From positions 1 to 64,000 of the forward strand of contig LVAV01000110.1 of assembly GCA_001604185.1 (NCBI GenBank): a stretch of 64,000 nucleotides of DNA, given 5' to 3'. Shown piece after piece: positions 29,682-37,452 of the stretch. Both the position numbers and the translations under genes were made by a program. The stretch is from Clostridiales bacterium Firm_16 (lineage in GTDB: Bacteria > Bacillota > Clostridia > Saccharofermentanales > Saccharofermentanaceae). The first letter of the stretch is position 1. Every line of letters begins with the position of its first letter. The notes beneath the pieces were generated by a model that was given only the letters and a program-made list of their open reading frames with translations, did not search any database and was not told the DNA's origin.

Positions 29682-29725
29682 AAAAGACGGCCAGATGAGA
29701 AGTAGTCTCATCGTAGCCGTCTTTT
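29682..29725 (-). terminator. Terminator of the MacB-like ABC operon
   Basis: A perfect 10-bp stem (AAAAGACGGC / GCCGTCTTTT) with an inner 7-bp stem GATGAGA / TCTCATC lies 26 bp past the permease stop; on the minus strand a T run follows directly. Confidence 0.85.
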
Positions 29726-29750
29726 CGGTATAGAGGTTGTTATGATTTGA

Positions 29751-32090
29751 TTATTCTTCCTTCAGGATCCGTACCGGTTCCAGCTTGCTGATGCTTCTGC
29801 TGGAGAGGAATCCGGTCAGGATCGCACAGATGAGAACGATAGCCATTGTGACGAGGAACCAGATCGGATTGGTGTCCAGGTTCGTCTGCTTAATTCCGAA
29901 CATTGACAGACCGGCCAGCATGACTTTGTCAGCGAGGAAATGGTGCATGATAAATCCTGCGATGACGCCGAGGAAGATGACAGGGAGATTACTCATGATC
30001 ATTCTGCGGATCAGTTCTCCGGAAGTATAACCGATGGCTTTGCTTACACCCAGTTCCGATCTTTCACGGATGATCTGCGAACGTGTCAGCAGGATCTCGG
30101 TGAGGATGACGACGAAGCATGTCAGACCGACGAAGATCACACAGATCGTCTTCATGGCGCCTACAAGAGAATCTACAGTCGTACCGATCAGGTCATCTAC
30201 CAGCAGGATCGAGTTGTTCGGATGCTTTTCAGCCAGTTCGTTCTGATATGCTTTGACCTGACTGGAATCTTTCAGGAAAAGTGTAAGATTCACGAATTTG
30301 AACTGTGAATCGATCCGCTTTGCACCGGCTTCGTTGACCAGTGCCTTGTTACCCATGTTGTTGATCTTCTGGTCAATTCCGCAGATGGTGAAGGGGATCG
30401 TCTCGCCCTCGAGGTTCATTACATCTACGACATCCCCGATTTTCGCGTTGATCTTGCCTGCTTCGACATGGGTGAGGATGATCTCGTTTTCCGTTACCGG
30501 AAGGTGTCCTTCCAGAAGGTATTCATTCTTCAGGATGAAAAGATCGTCGCTTACATCAACACTCAGCGAAGTGCTCTTATCCAGATGTTTTACTTCGATG
30601 CTGGGGATACTGTTGAACTTGATTGTGTAATCCACGCGGTCGTCAGACTGGATATCATCCACGATTGACGGATCTTCCGGGATGGTGACCTGGATATCAC
30701 CGGTTTCAAAACCGACCAGTTTCAGAAGAGGGGCCTGATCCAGACCGAAGTTCTGGAAAAGTGTGAAACCAAGGCAGCAGGATGCGGTGAGACAGGCAAT
30801 GATCAAAGCAATGAACAGACTCTTCTTCGGACGGCCGAGGATCTGCTTGAAGGACAGAGCCAGACTCAGCGGGAGAGAATTCTTCTCGAGAGGGCAATGG
30901 TTCTTCTTGAAGTTGTGGTTGGATATACCGCTTCGCAGGGATTCGAGAACTGTCAGTTTCTTATAGCTTCTCGATGCCAGAAGGGTACCCAGGAAGACCA
31001 TGAACGGGACAACGGTCAAGGTGGCGATCAGGGCCGGATAGCATACACCGGAGAAGCCGGACAGACCAATCAAAGTGCCCTGAAGAGAGTTCAGAGGTGT
31101 GGTGATCAGAAGACCGACACCGACGGCTGCCAGAGTGGCTACTACGCAGATCAGCATCTCTTCCAGGACGCAGGAGAAACGAAGTGCCTTGGCGCTGTAT
31201 CCGCTGGCCTGAAGAAGACCGATGTTCTGGATATTCATCTCGATAAAGTTCTTGATCGAGAAGTGCATGATGATCAGAGCCAGACCTACCAGTACGATGG
31301 TGAAGATCAGTACGATGGAGGAGGCGATATCCGAGATCGCTGTGGTTCCCTGATTCATGATGGACCGTGCTACGGTAGACGGTGTGTGCTTCTTGTCGAA
31401 AGCATGCTGTACAGCGGTATCGTATTCGTCCAGATCGACGCCGTCCATTGTCTTGCAGTAGATCAGGCTTCCTACGTATTCCGGATTCAGTGAACTTTCG
31501 AGCTTCGCATAGTTGTTATGGCTGATGGCGCAGAAGTATCCTGTGATATTCATGGATGTGGCAAAATACAGGTGCTCCAGATATCCCTTGACCTTAAGAT
31601 CGAACTGCATACCATTACCTTTCAGATGGAACGCATCGCCGATCTTGATCTCGGACTTCAGATAATACGGGATCACGATCTCATCGTCTGCCAGATCGTT
31701 GCAGATATCCGGAAGGGCGTTGAGGTAAGTGGGCTTAGACGAGTCTGCCAGGAAGAACTGGTAGGAGGATTTGTCTTCGACAGTTCTTGAACCATAGTAG
31801 TAGTCCATGTTCCAGTTGATGGTCGGGATGGATTCTGCCAGCTCTGTACCGGGAACAGACTTTACGATGTCTAATGATTCTTGTTCAGTCAGTCCTGTCG
31901 GCTGGAATACCAGGAGATCGGAGATGTGAGTTTCCCGATCGCACTCTTCGATCGCCGCTTTGCCGGAAAGCATCAGGGAGAGGCTGGAGAAGAGAAGAAG
32001 GGCGGCCAGGAAGATCAGGATAAAGATGATCACGACCTCGCCTTTATGTTTCTTGATGTTGTTTTTTGCAATAAAGAATAATGAATACAT
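29751..32090 (-). CDS. ABC transporter permease, FtsX/MacB-like (first system)
   Basis: Membrane protein of 779 residues with one N-terminal helix, a large extracytoplasmic domain and two FtsX domains of three helices each, the first around 255-380 and the second near the C-terminus (LGVSKAIGYTSGELIRRMI). It ends SRSISKLEPVRILKEE, the usual end of this family. Such permeases move lipoproteins, peptides or antibiotics by mechanotransmission rather than import. The ATPase gene ends 3 bp upstream of its start, so the two form one operon on the minus strand. Confidence 0.9.
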   Translation of the reverse strand: MYSLFFIAKNNIKKHKGEVVIIFILIFLAALLLFSSLSLMLSGKAAIEECDRETHISDLLVFQPTGLTEQESLDIVKSVPGTELAESIPTINWNMDYYYGSRTVEDKSSYQFFLADSSKPTYLNALPDICNDLADDEIVIPYYLKSEIKIGDAFHLKGNGMQFDLKVKGYLEHLYFATSMNITGYFCAISHNNYAKLESSLNPEYVGSLIYCKTMDGVDLDEYDTAVQHAFDKKHTPSTVARSIMNQGTTAISDIASSIVLIFTIVLVGLALIIMHFSIKNFIEMNIQNIGLLQASGYSAKALRFSCVLEEMLICVVATLAAVGVGLLITTPLNSLQGTLIGLSGFSGVCYPALIATLTVVPFMVFLGTLLASRSYKKLTVLESLRSGISNHNFKKNHCPLEKNSLPLSLALSFKQILGRPKKSLFIALIIACLTASCCLGFTLFQNFGLDQAPLLKLVGFETGDIQVTIPEDPSIVDDIQSDDRVDYTIKFNSIPSIEVKHLDKSTSLSVDVSDDLFILKNEYLLEGHLPVTENEIILTHVEAGKINAKIGDVVDVMNLEGETIPFTICGIDQKINNMGNKALVNEAGAKRIDSQFKFVNLTLFLKDSSQVKAYQNELAEKHPNNSILLVDDLIGTTVDSLVGAMKTICVIFVGLTCFVVILTEILLTRSQIIRERSELGVSKAIGYTSGELIRRMIMSNLPVIFLGVIAGFIMHHFLADKVMLAGLSMFGIKQTNLDTNPIWFLVTMAIVLICAILTGFLSSRSISKLEPVRILKEE

Positions 32091-32093
32091 ATC

Positions 32094-32912
32094 TTACCAC
32101 CCCATGTTCTGCAGGAATGCGCGAAGTGTGTTGTGACGTTCTTTGTCCGGTCCGTTGTATGGTGAGAGTTCGATCTCATCGCAGATCACACCGTCACGGA
32201 GATACAGGATGCGGTTACCACGTTCGGCGGCGGCCACAGTATGGGTAACCATAACGATGCTCTGACCACGATCGTTCATCTCGGAAAGTACATCGAGAAC
32301 GGCGGTTGTGTTCTGGGAATTGAGGGCACCCGTCGGCTCGTCGGCGAAAAGGATATCCGGTTCGTTGATGACGGATCTTACCAGGGCTACACGCTGCTGT
32401 TCACCACCGGAAAGCTGATTCGGGAACTTGCCGTAGCAGTTCTCGGAAAGACCGACCTGGGCGAGCAGTCTCTTGGCTTTCTCGGCCAGTGCTTTGCGGT
32501 CCTTGCTCTTGAGAAGTCCGCTGACCATGATGTTGTCCAGTACGCTCATCGTATCGTTGAGGTAATTTTGCTGGAAAACAAATCCGCAATGCTTTCTTCT
32601 GAACAGGGCCAGTTTGTCGTTATTGTACTTGGAGATCTCTTCACCGCAGTAAGCGATGGAACCAAGGCTCGGACGATCCATGCCGGACAGTGCATAAAGC
32701 AGTGTAGATTTACCGGCGCCGGAGTCTCCCATGATGACCGTGAAGTCTCCCTTGCGGATCTCCAGGTTCAGATTCTTCAGAACATGCTGCTGGATGCTTT
32801 CGTTGGAAAAGGTCTTGCAGATGTCCTTAGCCCGCAGGATGGTTTCGTTGGTGTGCAGTGTGTCGGAAGTCTTATGTGTTTTTGTTTCTTTGACGTGCAA
32901 TGTGGTTGGCAT
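32094..32912 (-). CDS. ABC transporter ATP-binding protein (first MacB-like system)
   Basis: ATPase of 272 residues of the LolD/MacB class. Walker A GDSGAGKST, signature LSGGEQQRVALVRS, Walker B DILFADEPTGAL and the MacB-type ending are intact. The N-terminal 30 residues are an unusual Thr/His/Lys-rich extension. The start at 32912 is 9 nt from GAAGGAG; an in-frame TTG 18 bp earlier overlaps that site. It energises the permease encoded directly downstream. Confidence 0.9.
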   Translation of the reverse strand: MPTTLHVKETKTHKTSDTLHTNETILRAKDICKTFSNESIQQHVLKNLNLEIRKGDFTVIMGDSGAGKSTLLYALSGMDRPSLGSIAYCGEEISKYNNDKLALFRRKHCGFVFQQNYLNDTMSVLDNIMVSGLLKSKDRKALAEKAKRLLAQVGLSENCYGKFPNQLSGGEQQRVALVRSVINEPDILFADEPTGALNSQNTTAVLDVLSEMNDRGQSIVMVTHTVAAAERGNRILYLRDGVICDEIELSPYNGPDKERHNTLRAFLQNMGW

Positions 32913-32944
32913 ATTGTGTTTCTCCTTCAAAAGGTGTTTCGCTC

Positions 32945-33015
32945 GAATTCTTACAATGCCAGTTTACTTCTTGAAGGAAAAGAATGCTTTACATGAATCT
33001 TGTCCAATTCTTACA
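32945..33015 (-). promoter_or_regulatory. Repeated TGTAAGAATT elements upstream of the ABC operon
   Basis: Read on the minus strand, TGTAAGAATT occurs at 33015-33006 and again at 32954-32945, with a relative, TGTAAAGCATT, at 32992-32982. Repeats in this position are typical for a response regulator of the OmpR type. No such regulator is adjacent. The interval 33016-33160 contains no gene. Confidence 0.35.
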
Positions 33016-33045
33016 CATTTCTTAATTGCTTGCTGAAGAATGTCT

Positions 33046-33163
33046 TGCGCTGGTCCTCGGGCTTTGCCCTGCGGAATCGCGCGTCGACATTCCTCAGCTC
33101 ACTCGAGAACTGTATATGCTAGTCTGTGCTGGCCTGGGGTTCGCGCGTGCGGAATCGCGCGTC
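33046..33163. repeat. Imperfect 40-bp direct repeat
   Basis: TGCGGAATCGCGCGTC occurs exactly at 33070-33085 and 33148-33163, each preceded by a related GC-rich stretch (GCTGGTCCTCGGGC and GCTGGCCTGGGG). The second copy runs into the stop codon of the gene at 33162. Confidence 0.6.
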
Positions 33164-34349
33164 AGGGTTTGATATTCATAACGGTCTCGCAGACGGCTTT
33201 ATAATCTTCCAGATAGTGGTAGACATAGAGCTTGATGTCGTGGTCGGCGGTGGGATCAAATCCGTCGGGCAGGAGGATATACACTTCGCTATAGTAATGC
33301 TTAGGAACGTCGTCAACACCCGGATCGTACATGGAGTTGTGGATCTTGCTTCCGGAGATGTCGACGAGCTTTCCGTCTATCATGAGGCTGACGCTGAATA
33401 CATTTGGACCGGCTTTGTCAGGCTGGTCGAAAAGAACGACAGGCTCGCCATCGAGGGAGTCGGTAGAGAAGAGAATGTCGATTGGTTCGGAGAAGTAGGT
33501 CTTTTCCGAATCGTGGATGAACTTGGCATACCAGACATTCCGGTCCATAGCCGTGACGTGCGAGTAGGTCTTCTGGTCCGCACCGTCTGCGGTATTGTAG
33601 TCGATGATGACTTTGAACTCCACCTTCATGGGGAATTCCATAATGGCGTCATACTCGGCCTGGTGACGCTGGTAGATTTCATCGGTTGTGAACGGCTCAA
33701 TCGAGTATACACCATCTTCAGAAAGGTCGTTGGTAATGTCACGCGTTTCTTCCAACGTGTTGGTCAGTACGTCCCACACTTCCAGCGTGATCTTCGTGAC
33801 ATTCTTCGTATTATGGAATTTCAGGGAACCCATCATCTCGGAATAGCATGCAAATACGGTCATATCGCAGTCCGGTACTTCGAAGGTTTCGGTTGTGGTC
33901 GTTGCGACTGCAGGATCGGACGTGATTTCTGAAGTGGGTTCCGTACCGTCCGGTTCGGAAGCATCGCCACCGATTTCGGAGGTTTCCGATGGTTCTTCCG
34001 TGGTGATCTCGACCGCTTCATCTTGCGTGGTGATCGAGGCTTCGATATTGAGGGCATCGGTCAAAGCCTTGGCCAGGTCTCCGGTAATAAAATTCATGTT
34101 GATAAGGATCACGATGATCGCCGTGATCCAGGCGAGCGTCTTCGTGGCTTTCTGGCGCTTCGTTCCGGGCTTGTTCCAGATGTATTTTCCCGGTTCTACG
34201 ATCTCCGGAGGCAGGGCGCGGTTGTCCCAGCCTGGCGGAGTGATTTCTTCGCCGGGCCGGTTGATTTCGTCCACAGAACGGGCGACGGGGTCAGAGAACT
34301 CCGTCACATTCTGCGCACTGCCATGCTTTTTCCGTGAGATCTTTGCCAT
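33162..34349 (-). CDS. Single-pass membrane protein, unknown function
   Basis: Protein of 395 residues. The N-terminal cytoplasmic region is Pro/Lys-rich, one transmembrane helix (WITAIIVILINMNFITG) lies near residues 70-88, and an acidic Thr/Ser/Glu spacer leads to an extracytoplasmic domain of about 230 residues that looks beta-rich. No family is recognised. It starts 12 bp after the MscS gene and is probably co-transcribed with it. Confidence 0.7.
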   Translation of the reverse strand: MAKISRKKHGSAQNVTEFSDPVARSVDEINRPGEEITPPGWDNRALPPEIVEPGKYIWNKPGTKRQKATKTLAWITAIIVILINMNFITGDLAKALTDALNIEASITTQDEAVEITTEEPSETSEIGGDASEPDGTEPTSEITSDPAVATTTTETFEVPDCDMTVFACYSEMMGSLKFHNTKNVTKITLEVWDVLTNTLEETRDITNDLSEDGVYSIEPFTTDEIYQRHQAEYDAIMEFPMKVEFKVIIDYNTADGADQKTYSHVTAMDRNVWYAKFIHDSEKTYFSEPIDILFSTDSLDGEPVVLFDQPDKAGPNVFSVSLMIDGKLVDISGSKIHNSMYDPGVDDVPKHYYSEVYILLPDGFDPTADHDIKLYVYHYLEDYKAVCETVMNIKP

Positions 34350-34361
34350 GGAGTATGCCTC

Positions 34362-35258
34362 TTATTTCTGGTGTACGTCCACTTGCGGGAAAGGAACTTC
34401 CACGCCGTTTTTCTTGAAGCCGAGAAGGAGTTCGCGGTTCATGGCGCGTGTTGCGCCATAGATGTTGACGTCATCAACTTCAACGACGAATTTCAGTACA
34501 ACGGCAGAATCTGCAAGTTCATCTACGCCCAGGTATTCAGGAGCACTCTTCATGATGTTCTTATGCTTCTCATAGATTTCTTTCATGAGGTCCGGGATCT
34601 TGGCTTCCAGCGCCTCCAGATCCGCATCGTAAGGAATACCGATGGTACTGATGGCTTTGGATGCGAATTCCGAGCGGTTCAGGATATTGGCCATATCGGA
34701 GTTGTTGATGATCTTCACGTTGCCGCCCATATCCGTGATACAGGTCGTGCGGATACCGATGCTGGTGACTTTGCCACGGAAACCCGCGACTTCGATAAAG
34801 TCTCCCACGTTGTACTGGTTTTCAAAAATCATGAAGATACCGGTCACCAAGTCAGCAATCAGGCTGTTGGCACCAAAACCAACGATCAAGGCCAGGATTC
34901 CGACACCGGCTACGATGGTTCCGACATTGGCACCCAGGATCGTCAGGCCCCAGCAAAGGACCACGATAGCGGTGAGATAGCGGAGCGCGTTGCCCAACAC
35001 GCTTAAGATCGTCTGGGAGCGGCTTCTTTTCGGCTTGATCAGACTGAGAATGAAAAGGATCAGATTCTCAACGGCCAGTACCAGTGCGGCCATGATGACC
35101 ACTTTCAGAATGGAAGAAAAATCGATATGGAAATCTTTCACGACACCTTCCATTGAAGAGAAGATTCCTTTCGCCATTCCGATCCCGACAAGGATACCCA
35201 GTATGGCGAGCATGATGATCAGTTTCACAGCGGTGGTTTTCGTATTTAGACGGTTCAT
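34362..35258 (-). CDS. MscS-family mechanosensitive channel
   Basis: Small-conductance mechanosensitive channel protein of 298 residues that releases solutes on hypo-osmotic shock. Three transmembrane helices are predicted, the third containing the pore-lining Gly/Ala pattern (AGVGILALIVGFGANSLIADL), followed by the MscS beta domain (NQYNVGDFIEVAGFRGKVTSIGIRTT motif region) and a C-terminal domain. The start is uncertain: MNRLNTK at 35258 is preferred, but it has only a weak upstream GGGG, and the frame is open further upstream to 35420. Confidence 0.88.
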   Translation of the reverse strand: MNRLNTKTTAVKLIIMLAILGILVGIGMAKGIFSSMEGVVKDFHIDFSSILKVVIMAALVLAVENLILFILSLIKPKRSRSQTILSVLGNALRYLTAIVVLCWGLTILGANVGTIVAGVGILALIVGFGANSLIADLVTGIFMIFENQYNVGDFIEVAGFRGKVTSIGIRTTCITDMGGNVKIINNSDMANILNRSEFASKAISTIGIPYDADLEALEAKIPDLMKEIYEKHKNIMKSAPEYLGVDELADSAVVLKFVVEVDDVNIYGATRAMNRELLLGFKKNGVEVPFPQVDVHQK

Positions 35259-35511
35259 AGAACATTTACTGCCCCAAGAAAGATCCGCCGGAATCCCGTT
35301 CGCGAATGCACGGGTATGACGGTCGAAAAGGGCAGCACCCTCCTTACCCAATGAATATCTATACCCTATTGTAGGCACTATGCTCCGAAGATTGCAATTG
35401 AAGCGAGAACCTTTTTGCATTTATTTAACAATAGCGAAATATATCAAAGGTCGTGCCGCCTTGCTCTGAAAGGCAACTGGCGAAAAAGTTGCCGAAACCC
35501 TGCGCGGTCGA

Positions 35512-35555
35512 AAAAAGATTCCGAAACCCTCGCTACCGGATCTCGGAATCTTTTT
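35512..35555 (-). terminator. Terminator of the flavodoxin operon
   Basis: A 13-bp perfect stem (AAAAAGATTCCGA at 35512-35524, TCGGAATCTTTTT at 35543-35555) lies 40 bp past the flavodoxin stop. Being A/T-flanked on both sides it could work in both directions. A second small hairpin GGCAACT / AGTTGCC lies at 35472-35493. Confidence 0.85.
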
Positions 35556-35594
35556 GTGAAAGTGGAATTTACTGATTAGTGATTAGTGAAAGAA

Positions 35595-36020
35595 TTAAAT
35601 AGAGAGATCTGCGCCAAGCTTCTTGCAAGCTTCGACAGCATTATCGTCTGGTGCGTCGTTACAGATGACGCCTTCTCCGAGAAGCTCTGCACCGGCTGTT
35701 TTGCAGCGTTCTTCCCAGTTGCGCATCCATTCACCGTCGCCCCATCCATAGGATCCGAAAAGACCGACACGCTTACCGGTCAGGGATCCTTCGAGTTCTG
35801 TGAACATCGGATCAAATTCCGACTCCTCCAGGACCTCGGCGCCCATTGCCGGGCATCCGAATGCGATGGCATCGAACTCGGCGACTTTGGACGAATTGAA
35901 TTCCGAAGCACTGAAGCGGGACACTTCTGCACCGGCAGCTGTTGCACCGGCTTCGACAGCATCCGCCATGGATTCGGTATTACCTGTACCACTCCAATAC
36001 ACAATTGCTATTTTGCTCAT
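35595..36020 (-). CDS. Flavodoxin
   Basis: Short-chain flavodoxin of 141 residues, an FMN electron carrier that replaces ferredoxin when iron is scarce. The phosphate-binding loop is WSGTGNTESMA near the N-terminus, and FGCPAMGAEVLEES and GSYGWGDGEWM are the flavin-contacting loops. It is the second gene of an operon with a DUF3793 gene, controlled by two tandem GTTAGC-N4-GCTAAC sites upstream of that gene. Confidence 0.93.
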   Translation of the reverse strand: MSKIAIVYWSGTGNTESMADAVEAGATAAGAEVSRFSASEFNSSKVAEFDAIAFGCPAMGAEVLEESEFDPMFTELEGSLTGKRVGLFGSYGWGDGEWMRNWEERCKTAGAELLGEGVICNDAPDDNAVEACKKLGADLSI

Positions 36021-36097
36021 GATGTATTCCTTTCTATATAGTTGTTATTTACAGACCTGAGAAGGTACCTCAGGGAACTGCCAGATTCAGATGAAGA

Positions 36098-36661
36098 TCA
36101 GCCGGCAACGACCAGCGTCTCCAGAGATGCACCGCTCTTTAAGCGTTTGCAGTACAGCTTTGTGCATTTCTCATATTGCTGAAAAAGAACTTGCGCCTTT
36201 TGTGGGTCGTGGTAGACTTTCCAGCATCCGCCGCAACAGTGCACGCTATGGCTCTGGCCATGTGGATCGGAAATGAACCCCTGAACATCCTCTGGCGGAT
36301 AGCCCAGGAAAAGTCCGATCTCATGCGGAAACTCTGTGGAAGAACGTAGCCGCTGGATCAGTTTCGACAGGCAAGAAGAGGGACAGCTGCATGTGTAACC
36401 ATGATTCTTCAGGATCCGGGATGCCAGGGGACAGAGGAGGTCTCTGGCCAGCATGTCCGGACGATAGACGTAGATCAATGCATAGGTATCTGTAATCTTC
36501 AGAGGAAGAAGGATCACACCTTTGCCGTGTAGAATCCGGTTCAGGCGACGGACTTCCTGTTTCACTTCACCGAGTTTCTCTCCGTGGATAGAGAAGAGGT
36601 TCCCCGTCTTAATACCCGCCAGGGTCGGCGCACAGTGATTGACGATCTGATAATCCAGCAT
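36098..36661 (-). CDS. DUF3793 family protein
   Basis: Protein of 187 residues matching DUF3793, as I recall the family: CAPTLAGIKTGNLFS at the N-terminus, LYRP-like VYRPDMLARDLL, GYPPEDVQGFI, and a Cys/His-rich HCCGGCWKVYHD that may bind a metal. The role of the family is unknown, but it is commonly found beside flavodoxin in Clostridia, as here (77 bp spacing). Two palindromic operators overlap its promoter. Confidence 0.8.
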   Translation of the reverse strand: MLDYQIVNHCAPTLAGIKTGNLFSIHGEKLGEVKQEVRRLNRILHGKGVILLPLKITDTYALIYVYRPDMLARDLLCPLASRILKNHGYTCSCPSSCLSKLIQRLRSSTEFPHEIGLFLGYPPEDVQGFISDPHGQSHSVHCCGGCWKVYHDPQKAQVLFQQYEKCTKLYCKRLKSGASLETLVVAG

Positions 36662-36715
36662 GGCTTTCCTTTCTTCTACAAATCAGCAATATTGGCCAAC
36701 CGATCAGGACAATGT

Positions 36716-36731
36716 GTTAGCATAGGCTAAC
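36716..36731. promoter_or_regulatory. GTTAGC-N4-GCTAAC operator, site 1
   Basis: Perfect palindrome GTTAGCATAGGCTAAC. It lies just downstream of the DUF3793 transcription start, in tandem with site 2 (17 bp centre to centre). Confidence 0.85.
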
Positions 36732-36732
36732 C

Positions 36733-36748
36733 GTTAGCCATAGCTAAC
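36733..36748. promoter_or_regulatory. GTTAGC-N4-GCTAAC operator, site 2
   Basis: Perfect palindrome GTTAGCCATAGCTAAC that overlaps the end of the minus-strand -10 box (36747-36752). Binding would block RNA polymerase, so the regulator is probably a repressor. Confidence 0.85.
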
Positions 36749-36775
36749 TATATCAATGAAAGACCCCTGTGTCAA
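36747..36775 (-). promoter_or_regulatory. Promoter of the DUF3793-flavodoxin operon
   Basis: On the minus strand TTGACA (36775-36770), 17 bp, TATAGT (36752-36747): a strong sigma-A promoter. Operator sites 1 and 2 cover the -10 end and the start region. Confidence 0.85.
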
Positions 36776-36834
36776 GGCGGATCGTAAGAAATCTGCACTG
36801 TTTCTGAATTTTCGAAAAAGATTGATAAAACGTG

Positions 36835-36863
36835 TTGACATGAGGAAATGTCTCTGGTAGAAT
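36835..36863 (+). promoter_or_regulatory. Strong promoter of a short non-coding transcript
   Basis: TTGACA (36835-36840), 17 bp, TAGAAT (36858-36863): near-consensus. It diverges from the DUF3793 promoter and has operator site 3 at its expected start. Confidence 0.85.
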
Positions 36864-36871
36864 TCATGACA

Positions 36872-36887
36872 GTTAGCAGATGCTAAC
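36872..36887. promoter_or_regulatory. GTTAGC-N4-GCTAAC operator, site 3
   Basis: Perfect palindrome GTTAGCAGATGCTAAC, flanked by A and T so that 18 bp are symmetric. It covers the predicted start of the small RNA, 8 bp after the -10 box. Confidence 0.85.
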
Positions 36888-37060
36888 TAGTTTGTGCTCT
36901 TTGATTTCTTACCTAAACGTGTCTGGGCGATCCTGATATTATCTTACAGAAGACCAACTCCCCTTCACTGAAGACTGCAAGAAAAGCGCAGACATGTATT
37001 TTTGCTACATGCATTATTGGCGAGACGCATGCATGGCAAACCTTTAGGTATAGTCCTTGG

Positions 37061-37097
37061 AAAGCCGCATCCGGAAACGGGTGCGGCTTTTCTTTCT
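37061..37097 (+). terminator. Terminator of the small RNA
   Basis: A 12-bp stem with one G-T pair (AAAGCCGCATCC, 37061-37072, and GGGTGCGGCTTT, 37079-37090), loop GGAAAC, followed by TCTTTCT. Confidence 0.9.
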
Positions 37098-37136
37098 AAA
37101 AAGACCAATCTGTGTCCCCCAAAAGGTTACCACTTC

Positions 37137-37319
37137 ATTTGTCAGCATTTATGTCAGTTTTGCGTTCGAAATCAGACCAATCTGCTGACATATGGGGATT
37201 TGTCAGCACTTTTGTCAGTTTTGTGTTCGAAATCGGACCAATCTGCTGACATATGGGCATTTGTCAGCACTTTTGTCAGTTTCACGTTCGGAATCAGACC
37301 AATCTGCTGACATATCCTC
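37137..37319. repeat. Three tandem 61-bp repeats
   Basis: Units at 37137-37197, 37198-37258 and 37259-37319 differ at only a few bases; a partial unit (AAGACCAATCTG) precedes at 37101. Across each unit boundary TGCTGACA and TGTCAGCA face each other 10 bp apart (37183-37208, 37244-37269) and can form 8-bp stems. No spacer variation of the CRISPR kind is present. Together with the small RNA locus this accounts for the gene-free stretch 36662-37452; nothing is seen in 37320-37452. Confidence 0.9.
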
Positions 37320-37452
37320 TCGGCAAGTGGGTGTTGGTCTTAAGTTGGGTCAGATTTACCAATACAATCAGCCGATTCTTCTGACGTTTGACAACTGCGT
37401 TCTGAATCAATGAGATCAAGGCCGGAAGCCAGAGCGCCACAGCATCCTTGTG

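Larger units (their letters stand above)
36870..37097 (+). ncRNA. Candidate operator-controlled small RNA
   Basis: A transcript of about 228 nt is bounded by the promoter at 36835-36863 and the intrinsic terminator at 37061-37097. No credible ORF with a ribosome binding site lies inside; the longest ATG frame is 17 codons at 36994. The operator palindrome would form a 7-bp hairpin at its 5' end. A single-stranded-looking C-rich segment, CTCCCCTT (36958-36965), is complementary to AAGGGGAG-type Shine-Dalgarno sequences, as in iron-sparing sRNAs such as FsrA. The layout suggests a base-pairing regulatory RNA made under metal limitation; this is inference. Confidence 0.6.

Noticed and set aside
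33046-33163. tRNA or riboswitch in the GC-rich gap
   Set aside because: No cloverleaf or T-loop sequence could be found; the GC richness comes from the direct repeat.
36716-36748. Fur box
   Set aside because: Fur sites resemble GATAATGATTATC and are AT-only; GTTAGC-N4-GCTAAC does not fit, so a different regulator type is more likely.
37002-37310. Frame of 102 codons across the sRNA terminator and the 61-bp repeats
   Set aside because: It starts at TTG without a ribosome binding site, runs through an intrinsic terminator and is open only because the repeats lack stops in that frame.
37137-37319. CRISPR array
   Set aside because: The whole 61-bp unit repeats with no variable spacers, and no cas gene is present.
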